Shown: positions 35,787 through 44,720 of the stretch, piece after piece
Position numbering within the stretch: position 1 is the stretch's first letter
Layout of the letters: every line of letters begins with the position of its first letter
Assembly (NCBI RefSeq): GCF_002209485.1
Contig: NZ_NJIX01000005.1
Span: 124,001-188,000, forward strand
DNA length: 64,000 nt
Origin: Achromobacter sp. HZ34
GTDB taxonomy: Bacteria; Pseudomonadota; Gammaproteobacteria; Burkholderiales; Burkholderiaceae_B
Direction: 5' to 3'
Position numbers and translations under genes: made by a program
Notes under the pieces: generated by a model
What the model was told of the DNA's origin: nothing
The model's database searches: none
Seen by the model: only the letters and a program-made list of their open reading frames with translations

Positions 35787-37355
35787 TTACTTCTTCAACG
35801 ACGTCTGTTCAGTGATCAGCGGACCGTAGGACAGCGACCCCTGCAGGTCATAGCCGTAGTCCAGCGTCTTGCGGCTGGCCCAGACGATCTTCTGCTCGAA
35901 CAGCGGAATCGCGCAGACGGCGGCGACGATCTTTTCCTGCGCCTTCTTCCACAATTCCTTGCGCTTGGCCAGGTCCAATTCCAGCGCGGCGGCCTTGATC
36001 TCGGCATCGGCCGCATCGCAGTGCGCGAAATTGGCGGCGGCGCCGGGTTGGCCGGGGCTGGCGCTGGACAGGTAGAACTCTTTCAGATAGTTGTCGGCGA
36101 TGGGAAAGCGCGAGGACGCGTAGATCACCAGGTCGCTCAGGTCCTTGCGGATCTGCTGGTGATACGTGGCATGTTCCACCACGTCCATGTCCATGATGAT
36201 GCCGGCCTTCCTCAACTGCGCCTGCATGATCTGCGCCGGACCCAGGGTGGCGGCGTTCTGCGTCTGGATGACCTTGAAGGTCAAGCCGTTGGCATAGCCC
36301 GCTTCCTTGAGCAGCGCCTTGGCTTTTTCCAGATCCGGCGGCGGCAGCTTGGCATCGAGGTCGGCGCCCAGCGTGGCCTTGGGAATGACGGTGGGCGACT
36401 CGGCCGCCACCAGCTTGCCCTTGAAAGCGACGATGCGCTCGGGATCGACGGCATAGGCCACGGCCTGGCGGGCGCGCAGGTCGTTGAACGGCTTGCGCGA
36501 CGTGTTCAGGTAGGCCAGGCCCTGGTAAGCCGGCTCGATGATGTCCAGCTTGGTGTCGGCGCGGTCTTTCATGCGCTCGGCCCAGCGTTGGTCCTGGCGG
36601 CCATACACCAGGTCCAGCTCGCCCGACTCATAGGCCAGGTCGCGGCTGGCGTCGGACCGGATGTAGCGGAACACGATCTGGTCGATCTTGGGCGCGCCGC
36701 GGAAATACTGCTTGTTGGCCTTCAGCGTGACCGACTGGCTGGCTTGATAGGCTTCGAATTCGAACGGCCCGGTACCGACCGGCTGCAGGCGGAAGTTGTC
36801 GCCGCGCTGCTCCACCGCCTTCTTGCTGACGATGAAGCCGCCCTGGTAGCCGACCAGCAGGTAAGCCAGGTCGGCCGACGGCGCTTTCAGCGTGACGCGC
36901 ACGGTGCGCGGATCCACCGCTTCGACCTTGTCGATATTGCTGAAGTCCGCCGCGAAGGTGGACGTCTTGGCATCACGGGCGCGGTCCAGGGAGAACACCA
37001 CGTCGTCGGCGCTCATCTTGCCGAAGCCGGCCTGGAACTGGACGTCGTCGCGCAGCGTGAACGTCCACACCTTCTTGTCGGCGGAGACCTCCCACTTTTG
37101 CGCCAGGTCAGGCTCGATGTCGTCCAGCGACACCGAGCCCGGCTTGAAGCGGGTCAGGCCGTTGTAGATCCACGGCATCAGGATTTTTTCCTGCGTGGCC
37201 GAGGCGCGATAGGGATCCAGCGTTGCCAGATCGGAAGCCGCCATGCCCACGTTGAGCACCTGGGCGGCGTGTGCCTGGCCGGCCAGCGGCCCCATGGCGG
37301 ACACCGCCATCAGGGCAGAGAACAAAGCGGCTTTCTTGAAACGAGACAACGACAT
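35787..37355 (-). CDS. Peptide/opine-type ABC transporter substrate-binding protein
   Basis: A 522-residue SBP_bac_5 protein. It has an N-terminal signal peptide (AALFSALMAVSAMGPLAGQAHA) and family segments such as VWTFTLRDDVQFQAG, VGTGPFEFEAY and FNDLRARQAVAYAVD. It is transcribed away from the permease and ATPase genes at 38229-42025, which lack a binding protein, so it is their likely receptor. It leads the flavoprotein operon, so the imported ligand is probably the substrate of the oxidases. Confidence 0.9.
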   Translation of the reverse strand: MSLSRFKKAALFSALMAVSAMGPLAGQAHAAQVLNVGMAASDLATLDPYRASATQEKILMPWIYNGLTRFKPGSVSLDDIEPDLAQKWEVSADKKVWTFTLRDDVQFQAGFGKMSADDVVFSLDRARDAKTSTFAADFSNIDKVEAVDPRTVRVTLKAPSADLAYLLVGYQGGFIVSKKAVEQRGDNFRLQPVGTGPFEFEAYQASQSVTLKANKQYFRGAPKIDQIVFRYIRSDASRDLAYESGELDLVYGRQDQRWAERMKDRADTKLDIIEPAYQGLAYLNTSRKPFNDLRARQAVAYAVDPERIVAFKGKLVAAESPTVIPKATLGADLDAKLPPPDLEKAKALLKEAGYANGLTFKVIQTQNAATLGPAQIMQAQLRKAGIIMDMDVVEHATYHQQIRKDLSDLVIYASSRFPIADNYLKEFYLSSASPGQPGAAANFAHCDAADAEIKAAALELDLAKRKELWKKAQEKIVAAVCAIPLFEQKIVWASRKTLDYGYDLQGSLSYGPLITEQTSLKK

Positions 37356-37391
37356 GATTTCCCCTTCTTGCTTGATACCAAACAGAAAAAA

Positions 37392-38042
37392 TTATGGGCT
37401 GGACGGTGCTGCCACCGTCACGGAGGACGGCGGCGCGCTCTCGGCCAGGGGCGTTGCGGCCACCACCCAGATGACCTCGGCGCGTTCGGCGCCGGGATTA
37501 CGCCAGCGGTGCGGCGCCTTGCTGTGATAGCGGAAGCTGTCGCCCGGATGCAGCGTGAAACTCTTGTCTTCTATCCACAGCTCCAGCGTGCCGGTCAGCA
37601 CCAGGCCGACCTGCTCGCCGCGCTCGATGGTGAACAGGTCCTCGCCGGTGGAGCCGCCAGGCTCGATGAATGCCCGGTAGACGTTGATGCCCGCCGAGGG
37701 CTGCGGCGTGATGATGACTTTCTCTATGCCCTTTTCCGGCGCCTTCAGCGACGGATGGCTGCCGGCGCGCGCCACGATGCCTTTCTCATCGACGACGGGC
37801 GAGTCGCCGAATTCCAACAGGGTCGAACTGGGGATCGCCAGCGCGTCCGAGATGACGCGCAGCATGCGCACCGAGGGCGAACTGATGCCCCGCTCCACCT
37901 GGCTCAGCAGCCCGACCGAGACCTGGCAGATTTCCGCCAGCTTGGAAATCGACAGCCCCTGCTTCTTGCGCGCCTGGCGGATCTGCTGACCCAGCCAGAG
38001 ATCGGCAACGCTGCGGGCTTCGTATGTTTGGGCGGGAGACAT
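37392..38042 (-). CDS. XRE-cupin transcriptional regulator
   Basis: A 216-residue regulator. It has an N-terminal helix-turn-helix (GQQIRQARKKQGLSISKLAEICQVSVGLLSQVERG, split, residues 17-50) and a C-terminal cupin (VLTGTLELWIEDKSFTLHPGDSFRY, then HRWRNPG). Cupin-bound small molecules tune such regulators, often for amine or amino-acid catabolism. ATG 38042 follows GGAG at 5 nt. It lies 37 bp upstream of the SBP gene on the same strand and diverges from the permease genes, so it probably controls both units through sites at 38083-38130. Confidence 0.9.
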   Translation of the reverse strand: MSPAQTYEARSVADLWLGQQIRQARKKQGLSISKLAEICQVSVGLLSQVERGISSPSVRMLRVISDALAIPSSTLLEFGDSPVVDEKGIVARAGSHPSLKAPEKGIEKVIITPQPSAGINVYRAFIEPGGSTGEDLFTIERGEQVGLVLTGTLELWIEDKSFTLHPGDSFRYHSKAPHRWRNPGAERAEVIWVVAATPLAESAPPSSVTVAAPSSP

Positions 38043-38082
38043 GGTGCTCCATGAAAAATGCGACAGGACGGATTCTTCCACT

Positions 38083-38130
38083 CGTGATGGAATCACGCAA
38101 GTGAAAATTTCATATTGACGATTCTTTCAC
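38083..38130. promoter_or_regulatory. Inverted repeats in the divergent XRE/permease region
   Basis: CGTGAT-GGA-ATCACG (38083-38097) is a perfect 15-bp palindrome with a 3-bp centre. GTGAAA (38101-38106) and TTTCAC (38125-38130) form a second, wider pair in AT-rich sequence. Both lie 41-90 bp upstream of the XRE start, good candidate operators. Confidence 0.5.
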
Positions 38131-38228
38131 GCTGATGCAACATTCACTGCCATGAGGGATGCGGCTACGCGTCCACCGCCGTACATCCTCCGTCCGAGGG
38201 GATGCGGCCTTGATTCAGGGGTTTTAAT

Positions 38229-39170
38229 GTGTTCCTGTACGCGCTGAAGCGGCTGCTGCTGGCCATTCCGACGCTGCTGGGCGTGCTGACCATCGTGTTC
38301 GTGATCGTCCGCATCGCCCCTGGCGATCCCGCCGTCGTCATCCTCGGCGAAAACGCCACCCGCCAGGCGATCGAGCAATTGCACGCCCAACTGGGGCTGG
38401 ACGTACCGATCTGGCACCAGTACCTGAATTTCATGGGCCAGGTGCTGACCGGCGACCTGGGCCGGTCCATGATCACCAACCGCCCGGTGCTGGCCGAAGT
38501 CTGGCGCGTGCTGCCCTATACCCTCGAACTGACGGCCGCGTCCCTGGTCATCGGCGTGGGGCTGGGCCTGCCGCTGGGCGTGATCGCGGCCCGCTACCGC
38601 AACAAGGCCACCGACTTCATCATCCGTTGCCTGTCCTTGCTGGGGCTGTCCTTCCCCGCCTTCATTTCCGCCATCCTGCTGTTGCTGCTGTTCGCCATCC
38701 AGCTTAAGTGGCTGCCGGTCATCGGCGAAGCCAGCTACGCGGATCCGGGCAAACGGTTCGCGGCCCTGATCCTGCCGGCGCTGAACCTGGGGCTGATCAT
38801 GGTGGCGTACATCACCCGCGTCACCCGTTCCAGCATGCTCAACGTGATCGGCGAGGACTTCATCCGCACCGCGCGCGCCAAGGGCGTGCCGGCGCGCTGG
38901 GTGATCTGGCGCCATACGCTGCGCAACGCGCTGATTCCCATCGTCACGGTGATCGGCCTTTACCTGGGCGTGTTGATCGGCAACTCGGTCCTCACCGAAA
39001 TCGTCTTCAACCGGCCCGGCCTGGGCAAGCTGATCGTCATCGCGCTGAACTCGCGCGACTACCCGACCCTGCAAGCGATGCTGGTGATCTACGCCTTCGT
39101 CATCGTCCTGGCCAACCTGCTCACCGACCTGATGTACGGCGTCATCGATCCCAAGGTACGCAACCAATGA
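38229..39170 (+). CDS. DppB-type ABC transporter permease
   Basis: A 313-residue permease with about six hydrophobic segments, starting [33 protein letters not shown] (split) as in DppB/OppB proteins. It has the EAA loop [21 protein letters not shown] near residue 220. GTG 38229 is the best start; the ATG two bases earlier is in another frame. It is the first gene of a four-gene unit whose junctions all overlap. Confidence 0.92.
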   Translation: MFLYALKRLLLAIPTLLGVLTIVFVIVRIAPGDPAVVILGENATRQAIEQLHAQLGLDVPIWHQYLNFMGQVLTGDLGRSMITNRPVLAEVWRVLPYTLELTAASLVIGVGLGLPLGVIAARYRNKATDFIIRCLSLLGLSFPAFISAILLLLLFAIQLKWLPVIGEASYADPGKRFAALILPALNLGLIMVAYITRVTRSSMLNVIGEDFIRTARAKGVPARWVIWRHTLRNALIPIVTVIGLYLGVLIGNSVLTEIVFNRPGLGKLIVIALNSRDYPTLQAMLVIYAFVIVLANLLTDLMYGVIDPKVRNQ

Positions 39171-40033
39171 CCGCTATCGCTCTTGCCCGCATCTCGCCGA
39201 TCCGGCGGCTGGCCCGGCTGTGCTGGCGCCGCAAGGCCGCCAGCTTCGGCGCCATCGTCACCCTGCTGGTCGTGCTGGCCGCCATCTTCGCGCCTCTGCT
39301 GGCGCACCAGGATCCCAACGAACAGGACATCCTGGCGCAGTTGTCGCCGCCGTCGGCCGACCACTTCCTGGGCACCGACACGTTCGGCCGCGACGTCTGG
39401 TCGCGCATCCTGTACGGCGCCCGCGTCTCGCTGGCCATCGGCCTGGCATCGATCGCCATCGCCATGCTGATCGGCGGCCTGCTGGGCATCCTGGCCGGCT
39501 ATCGGGGTGGCCGCACCGACCGCATCATCATGTCGTGCATGGACATGCTGCTGTCCTTCCCCAGCCTGGTCATGGGCCTGCTGGTGGTGGCGGTGCTGGG
39601 ACCGTCGATGGGCAACCTGATCATCGCCATCGCCTTCACGGCCATCGCCCCCTTCGCCCGCATCGCCCGCGCGCCGACGCTGGCCATCAAGCAGCGCGAC
39701 TTCATCGAGGCCGGCCGCGCGCTGGGCTATTCCGACCTGCGGCTGATGCTGCGCCACATCCTGCCCAACATCCTCGATGAAATCCTGGTGCTGGGTTCCC
39801 TGTGGCTGGCCACCGCCATCCGCACCGAGGCCTCGCTCAGCTTCATCGGCCTGGGCGTGCGCCCGCCCACGGCGACCTGGGGCGGCATGATCCGCGACGG
39901 CTTCGAGAACATGCTCGACGCGCCGTGGCTGGTGATCTTCCCCAGCATCGCCATCCTGGTCATCATGATTTCGCTCAACCTGCTTGGCGACGGCCTGCGT
40001 GACGCCACCGACCCGAAACTGCGCAATGAGTAA
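39167..40033 (+). CDS. DppC-type ABC transporter permease
   Basis: A 288-residue permease of the OppC family. It has an N-terminal OppC-type segment, [22 protein letters not shown], the EAA loop [27 protein letters not shown] (split) and a [18 protein letters not shown]-terminal signature. ATG 39167 overlaps the upstream stop as ATGA; longer frames in the same register are shadows of the preceding gene. Confidence 0.92.
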   Translation: MTAIALARISPIRRLARLCWRRKAASFGAIVTLLVVLAAIFAPLLAHQDPNEQDILAQLSPPSADHFLGTDTFGRDVWSRILYGARVSLAIGLASIAIAMLIGGLLGILAGYRGGRTDRIIMSCMDMLLSFPSLVMGLLVVAVLGPSMGNLIIAIAFTAIAPFARIARAPTLAIKQRDFIEAGRALGYSDLRLMLRHILPNILDEILVLGSLWLATAIRTEASLSFIGLGVRPPTATWGGMIRDGFENMLDAPWLVIFPSIAILVIMISLNLLGDGLRDATDPKLRNE

Positions 40034-41051
40034 CTCCACCATGACTCCCGCCGCCGCCCCTGTCCTCGCGGTCGAAAACCTCAGCACCGAGTTCCGCGTC
40101 CAGGGCCAGTGGCTGCCCGCCATCCGCGACCTCAGCTTCACGGTGGCGCGCAACGAGACGCTGGCCATCGTCGGCGAATCCGGTTGCGGCAAGAGCATCA
40201 CCTCGCTGTCGGTGATGCGCCTGATTCCGCCGGCCCAGGGCCGCGTGGCGCAGGGCAGCATCCGGCTCGATGGCGAAGAACTGCTGACGCGTCCCGAAGC
40301 GGAAATGGAAAAGATCCGTGGCAACCGCATGGCCATGATCTTCCAGGAACCGATGACCTCGCTCAATCCCGTGATGACGGTGGGCAGCCAGATCGCCGAA
40401 TCGCTGCGCTACCACCGCCAGGCCTCCCGCGCCGACGCCCGCAAGCGCGCGCTGGAACTGCTGGACTGGGTGCGCATTCCGGCCGCCACGAGCCGCTACG
40501 ACGACTATCCGCACCAGTTCAGCGGCGGCATGCGGCAGCGGGTGATGATCGCCATGGCGCTGGCTTGTGAACCGCAACTGCTGCTGGCCGATGAGCCGAC
40601 CACGGCGCTGGACGTCACCATCCAGGTGCAGATCCTGGCGCTGCTGGCCGAACTGAAGCAGACGCGCCAGATGGGCATGGTCTTCATCACCCACAACCTG
40701 GGCGTGGTGGCCTCCATCGCCGACCGCGTCGCCGTCATGTACGGCGGCCGCATCATCGAACAGGCCCCGGTCAAGTCCCTGTTCGCGCGTCCCACGCATC
40801 CCTATACCGAAGCGTTGCTGCGCTCCATGCCCCGCGTGGACCGTCCCCGTGCCGACCTGCGCCCCATCCCGGGCCAGGTGCCGCCCATCACGATAGAAAC
40901 GCCGGGCTGCCGCTACGCCGACCGCTGCCCGCTGGTCGAAGCGCGCTGCCGCCAGGCCATGCCGCCGCTGGCACCGGTGGCGGGCGCGCCGGGCCATCTG
41001 GCGCGTTGCTGGGTGCGCGCGGAAACCTCCTGTCTGGAAACCTCGCAATGA
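40026..41051 (+). CDS. DppD-type ABC transporter ATPase
   Basis: A 341-residue ATPase. It has Walker A GESGCGKS, signature FSGGMRQRV, Walker [13 protein letters not shown], and the C-terminal oligopeptide-transporter extension with Cys residues ([16 protein letters not shown]) that bind an iron-sulfur cluster in some homologues. ATG 40026 overlaps the end of the permease gene by 8 bp. Confidence 0.92.
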   Translation: MSNSTMTPAAAPVLAVENLSTEFRVQGQWLPAIRDLSFTVARNETLAIVGESGCGKSITSLSVMRLIPPAQGRVAQGSIRLDGEELLTRPEAEMEKIRGNRMAMIFQEPMTSLNPVMTVGSQIAESLRYHRQASRADARKRALELLDWVRIPAATSRYDDYPHQFSGGMRQRVMIAMALACEPQLLLADEPTTALDVTIQVQILALLAELKQTRQMGMVFITHNLGVVASIADRVAVMYGGRIIEQAPVKSLFARPTHPYTEALLRSMPRVDRPRADLRPIPGQVPPITIETPGCRYADRCPLVEARCRQAMPPLAPVAGAPGHLARCWVRAETSCLETSQ

Positions 41052-42025
41052 ACCGCCCGCTCCTCGAAGTCAAGAACCTGTCCAAGCGCTTCGTCGTGAA
41101 GCAGGGTTTCATGGGCAGCAAGAAGGCTGAACTGCATGCCGTGCACGACGTGTCCTTCAGCGTGGCCGAAGGCGAAGCGTTCGGCATCGTCGGCGAATCC
41201 GGCTGCGGCAAGTCCACCGCCGGCCGCAGCCTGCTGCGCCTGACCGAGCCCAGCGCCGGCGAGGTGCGCTACAAGGGTGAAGACATCGTCGGCTTCGATG
41301 CCGACCGCCTGCGCGCCTTGCGCCGCGAGATCCAGATCATCTTCCAGGACCCCTACGCGTCGCTGAACCCGCGCATGACGATAGGCCAGACCCTGGCCGA
41401 ACCCATGCTGCTGCATGGCATCGCCACGCGCGCCAATGTGCGGGAGAAGATCGAAGCCGCGCTGCTGGAAGTCGGCCTGCCGGCGCAGGCCGCGCAGAAA
41501 TACCCGCACGAGTTCTCCGGCGGCCAGCGCCAGCGCGTGGGCATCGCGCGGGCGCTTTCGCTGAATCCCAAGCTGATCGTGGCCGACGAGCCGGTGTCGG
41601 CCCTGGACGTGTCGATCCAGGCCCAGGTGCTGCTATTGATGGAAGACCTGCAGCGCAAGCGCGGCCTGAGCTTCGTCTTCATTTCCCATGACCTGGGCGT
41701 GGTGCGGCACTTCTGCGATAACGTGGCGGTGATGTACCTGGGCCGCATCGTGGAGAAAGGCAGCGTGGACACCGTGTTCGAGCAGCCCTTGCATCCCTAC
41801 ACCCAGGCCTTGCGGGCGGCCTCGCCGGTGCCGGATCCGGAGAACCGGATCACCGTGGCCAAGATCGAAGGCGATATCGCCTCGCCCTTGAATCCGCCCA
41901 CGGGCTGTCATTTCCATCCCCGCTGTCCGAAGGCCATGGCCGTGTGCAAGCGGGAGTATCCCGCCATGCGCCAGGCCGAAGGGCGCGAAGTGGCCTGCCA
42001 CCTGTACCCGGCCGTGGCGGCCTGA
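41048..42025 (+). CDS. DppF-type ABC transporter ATPase
   Basis: A 325-residue ATPase. It has Walker [10 protein letters not shown], the DppF/OppF hallmark [16 protein letters not shown], signature FSGGQRQRV, Walker [13 protein letters not shown] and C-terminal [14 protein letters not shown]. It starts at ATG 41048 in an ATGA overlap. It completes the importer whose binding protein is encoded divergently at 35787-37355. Confidence 0.92.
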   Translation: MNRPLLEVKNLSKRFVVKQGFMGSKKAELHAVHDVSFSVAEGEAFGIVGESGCGKSTAGRSLLRLTEPSAGEVRYKGEDIVGFDADRLRALRREIQIIFQDPYASLNPRMTIGQTLAEPMLLHGIATRANVREKIEAALLEVGLPAQAAQKYPHEFSGGQRQRVGIARALSLNPKLIVADEPVSALDVSIQAQVLLLMEDLQRKRGLSFVFISHDLGVVRHFCDNVAVMYLGRIVEKGSVDTVFEQPLHPYTQALRAASPVPDPENRITVAKIEGDIASPLNPPTGCHFHPRCPKAMAVCKREYPAMRQAEGREVACHLYPAVAA

Positions 42026-42075
42026 GAAAGACTCCCGCGCCAAGCGCCGCGGCAAACATCCAAAATTTGCTCAGA

Positions 42076-42090
42076 TATTGGGATCCAATA
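42076..42090. promoter_or_regulatory. Small inverted repeat upstream of the VOC gene
   Basis: TATTGG-GAT-CCAATA lies in an AT-richer part of the 247-bp gap between the ABC operon and the VOC gene. The position suits a promoter-proximal operator for the downstream operon. No regulator is adjacent. Confidence 0.3.
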
Positions 42091-42272
42091 AGCGTTAATC
42101 CCTACAAGCTAGAAAAAAATACCCCGGCAAGCACAATTGCCAGTGCTTAATGGCATGGAATTTCAGGCGGCCCCGCGTACTATACCGACTTGAAAACGCG
42201 TGACCGCCAGACGGTCGGGCCGGCGCACCTTAGCCGCCGGCCGCGCAACAACCATTGCCAAGAGGGGAAGCG

Positions 42273-43181
42273 ATGCCGCAGCTGCCGCAGTTGCCATTGA
42301 GCCTGGACCACACGGGCCTGATCATCCGCGATCTGGAAAAGGCCCGGGTGGCCTTCGAAACGCTGGGTTTCCGCCTGTCGCCCCGCAGCATGCACGCTGG
42401 CAGCATCACCCCGGGCGGACCCGTGGTGCCCTGGGGCTCGGGCAATCACTGCGCCATGTTCAAGCACGGCTACTTCGAACTGCTGGGCCTGGTCGACCCC
42501 ACCCTGCACAGCACGGCCAAGCACATGATCGCCCGCTACGAAGGGCTGCACATCGTGGCCCTGGACTGCGTATCGGCCGACGCGGCCTATCACGCACTGC
42601 AGGCACGGCAGATCCCCGCCGCCGCGCCTGCCCGCCTGGAACGCGACGCCACCTTCGGCCCGCAGGACGACCAGGTCCGGCGCGCCCGCTTCAGCAACGT
42701 CTACCTGGACGGCGAGCAATATCCGGAAGCGCGCTTCATCGTCATCGAACACGGCACGCGCGACGTGCTGTGGCAGCCTCACCTGCTGTCGCACCCCAAC
42801 GGCGCCACCGGCCTGGCGGCCATGTATTTCTGCCCCACCGACCTGCCCGCCACGCTGGCCCGCTTCGAACGGCTGGCCGGCGCGCCGACCCGGCATGGAC
42901 CGGCCTGGCGTTTCGGCCTGGGCCGGGGCGCCTTCTGGGTGCTGAGCCCCGAAGACATGCGCGCCACCTGCCCAGTCTTGAACGATCGAGGCGCCGATCC
43001 GATCCACCGCGTGGCGGCAGCCTGCATCGAGGTGGCATCGCTGGCCGCCCTGCAAGACCTGCTGGACGCGCGCGGCATCCGGACCTTCAAGGCCCGCACG
43101 CTGGACGACAGCCAGGACGCGTTGTGGGTCCACCCGGCGCAGGCCAGCCACGCGGCCTTGCAGTTCATCGAATCGAAGTGA
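42273..43181 (+). CDS. VOC/glyoxalase-like domain protein
   Basis: A 302-residue protein of the Glyoxalase_3-like group. The N-terminal half begins LSLDHTGLIIRDLEKARVAFETLGF (split), a beta-alpha-beta VOC module with His near residue 13, and a second module follows (WQPHLLSHPNGATGLAAMYF). ATG 42273 has AGAGGGGAA upstream. VOC proteins bind a metal and act as dioxygenases, isomerases or hydrolases. Here it heads an operon with an MDR oxidoreductase, a thioesterase and an acyl-CoA ligase, suggesting degradation of an aromatic or branched acid. Confidence 0.8.
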   Translation: MPQLPQLPLSLDHTGLIIRDLEKARVAFETLGFRLSPRSMHAGSITPGGPVVPWGSGNHCAMFKHGYFELLGLVDPTLHSTAKHMIARYEGLHIVALDCVSADAAYHALQARQIPAAAPARLERDATFGPQDDQVRRARFSNVYLDGEQYPEARFIVIEHGTRDVLWQPHLLSHPNGATGLAAMYFCPTDLPATLARFERLAGAPTRHGPAWRFGLGRGAFWVLSPEDMRATCPVLNDRGADPIHRVAAACIEVASLAALQDLLDARGIRTFKARTLDDSQDALWVHPAQASHAALQFIESK

Positions 43182-43230
43182 AATTCCACGAAACCCCACG
43201 ACCACGCCTTCTTCCAAGGGACAAGAACCA

Positions 43231-44244
43231 ATGAAAGCAGCAGTCATCTATGAACATGGCGGCCCCGGCAGCATCAAGTACGAGACCAATTTCCCCGATC
43301 CCGAAGCCAAGGCCGGCGAAGTCATCGTCAAGGTCCACGCCGCCACGCTGAACTACCACGACGTCTTCACCCGCAACGGCATGCCCGGCATCACCGTGCC
43401 CATGCCCATCATCATGGGCCTGGACTTCGCGGGCGAAATCGTCGAAGTGGGCGCGGACGTCGAAGGCGGCTGGAAGGTGGGCGATCGCGTCATGATCGAT
43501 CCGTCCGACCGCAAGACCTTCGGCGGTGTCATCGGCGAAGCACGCCATGGCGGCCTGGCCGAATTCTGCGCCGTGCCCGACCACCACCTGGTCAAGCTGC
43601 CCGACGATGTCAGCTACGAGACCGCGGCAGCGCTGCCCGTGGCTTACGGTACCGCCTGGCGCATGATGCTGACCATCGGCCGCATCGCCGCCGGTGAAAA
43701 AGTGCTGGTGCTGGGCGCCTCGGGCGGCGTGGGCACCTGCTGCGTGCAGTTGGCCAAGATGGCCGGCGCGGAAGTCATCGCCGCGGCCTCCACGCCGGAG
43801 AAGCTGGCGCGCCTGAAGGAACTGGGCGCCGACCACGTGCTGGACTACAAGCAGCACGACTTCATGAAGTGGGTGTTCGAACACTTCGGCAAGCCCCATC
43901 GCCGCTTTGCCGAAAAAGGCATGGATGTCGTGGTCAACTTCACCGGTGGCGATACCTGGGTGAAGTCGCTGCGCACCCTGCATCGCGGCGGCCGCATCCT
44001 TACCTGCGGCGCGACGGCCGGCTACGATCCCAAGGAAGACCTGCGCTTCATCTGGAGCTACGAGCTGCAGGTGCTGGGTTCCAACGGCTGGCAGCGCGAC
44101 GAACTGCTGGCCTTGCTGGAACAGGTGCGCCTGGGCAAGCTCAAGCCGGTGATCGACAAGACCTTCGGTTTGTCCGAAGCCAACGAAGCATTCAAGCTGC
44201 TCGAAGACCGCCAGGTGTTCGGCAAGGTACTGGTGAAACCATGA
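43231..44244 (+). CDS. Zinc-type MDR oxidoreductase (alcohol dehydrogenase/quinone reductase-like)
   Basis: A 337-residue medium-chain dehydrogenase. The GroES-like domain shows LNYHDVFTRNG and GLDFAGEIVEVG; the Rossmann motif is VLVLGASGGVGTCCVQLA. It resembles zinc-binding crotonyl-CoA reductase-like ADHs more than the QOR at 4387, although structural-zinc cysteines are not evident. The ribosome site AAGGGACAAG precedes ATG 43231, and it overlaps the thioesterase gene as ATGA. Confidence 0.86.
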   Translation: MKAAVIYEHGGPGSIKYETNFPDPEAKAGEVIVKVHAATLNYHDVFTRNGMPGITVPMPIIMGLDFAGEIVEVGADVEGGWKVGDRVMIDPSDRKTFGGVIGEARHGGLAEFCAVPDHHLVKLPDDVSYETAAALPVAYGTAWRMMLTIGRIAAGEKVLVLGASGGVGTCCVQLAKMAGAEVIAAASTPEKLARLKELGADHVLDYKQHDFMKWVFEHFGKPHRRFAEKGMDVVVNFTGGDTWVKSLRTLHRGGRILTCGATAGYDPKEDLRFIWSYELQVLGSNGWQRDELLALLEQVRLGKLKPVIDKTFGLSEANEAFKLLEDRQVFGKVLVKP

Positions 44245-44690
44245 GCGACAAGAACGCCGTCAAGGCTGAACCCAAAAAATTGGAACGTGCCGACATCGAG
44301 GCGATCTTCAAGCGTTCGCGCTTCATCAGCGCAATGAACCTGGAAATCCTGGAAGTCGACCACGCCGCCTCGCGCTTCTCGGTGCGCATGCCGATGAGCG
44401 ACAACCTGGAACGCGGCGCCGCGGGATCAGGCCAGTTCCACGGTGGCGCCATCGCGTCGCTGATCGATGTCGTGGGGGATTTCGCCATCGGCATGCTGGT
44501 GGGCGGCGGCGTGCCGACCATGAATTTGCGCGTAGACTACCTGCGTCCCGCCATGGCGCCTTATATCGAAGGCGTCGCCGTGGTGCGCAAGGCAGGCCGC
44601 AGCGCCGCCGTGGTCGACATCGACATCCTGTCGGCCGACGGCAAGCTGGTCGCGATCGGTCGCGGCACCTACGTCCCCATCACGGGCTGA
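44241..44690 (+). CDS. PaaI-type hotdog thioesterase
   Basis: A 149-residue hotdog-fold protein with FHGGAIASLIDVVGDFAIGML, the helix and Gly-Gly motif typical of PaaI-like acyl-CoA thioesterases. It then has MNLRVDYLRPA and the C-terminal ADGKLVAIGRGTYV strands. It probably hydrolyses dead-end CoA thioesters in this catabolic operon, in the cytosol as a tetramer. It is translationally coupled to the upstream MDR gene. Confidence 0.88.
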   Translation: MSDKNAVKAEPKKLERADIEAIFKRSRFISAMNLEILEVDHAASRFSVRMPMSDNLERGAAGSGQFHGGAIASLIDVVGDFAIGMLVGGGVPTMNLRVDYLRPAMAPYIEGVAVVRKAGRSAAVVDIDILSADGKLVAIGRGTYVPITG

Positions 44691-44720
44691 CGCGGGTAAA
44701 CGTCACAGGAAGGAAGAAGT

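Noticed and set aside
36021-38054. 677-codon plus-strand frame opposite the binding protein and XRE-cupin genes
   Set aside because: It is antisense to two clear families and has no motif of its own.
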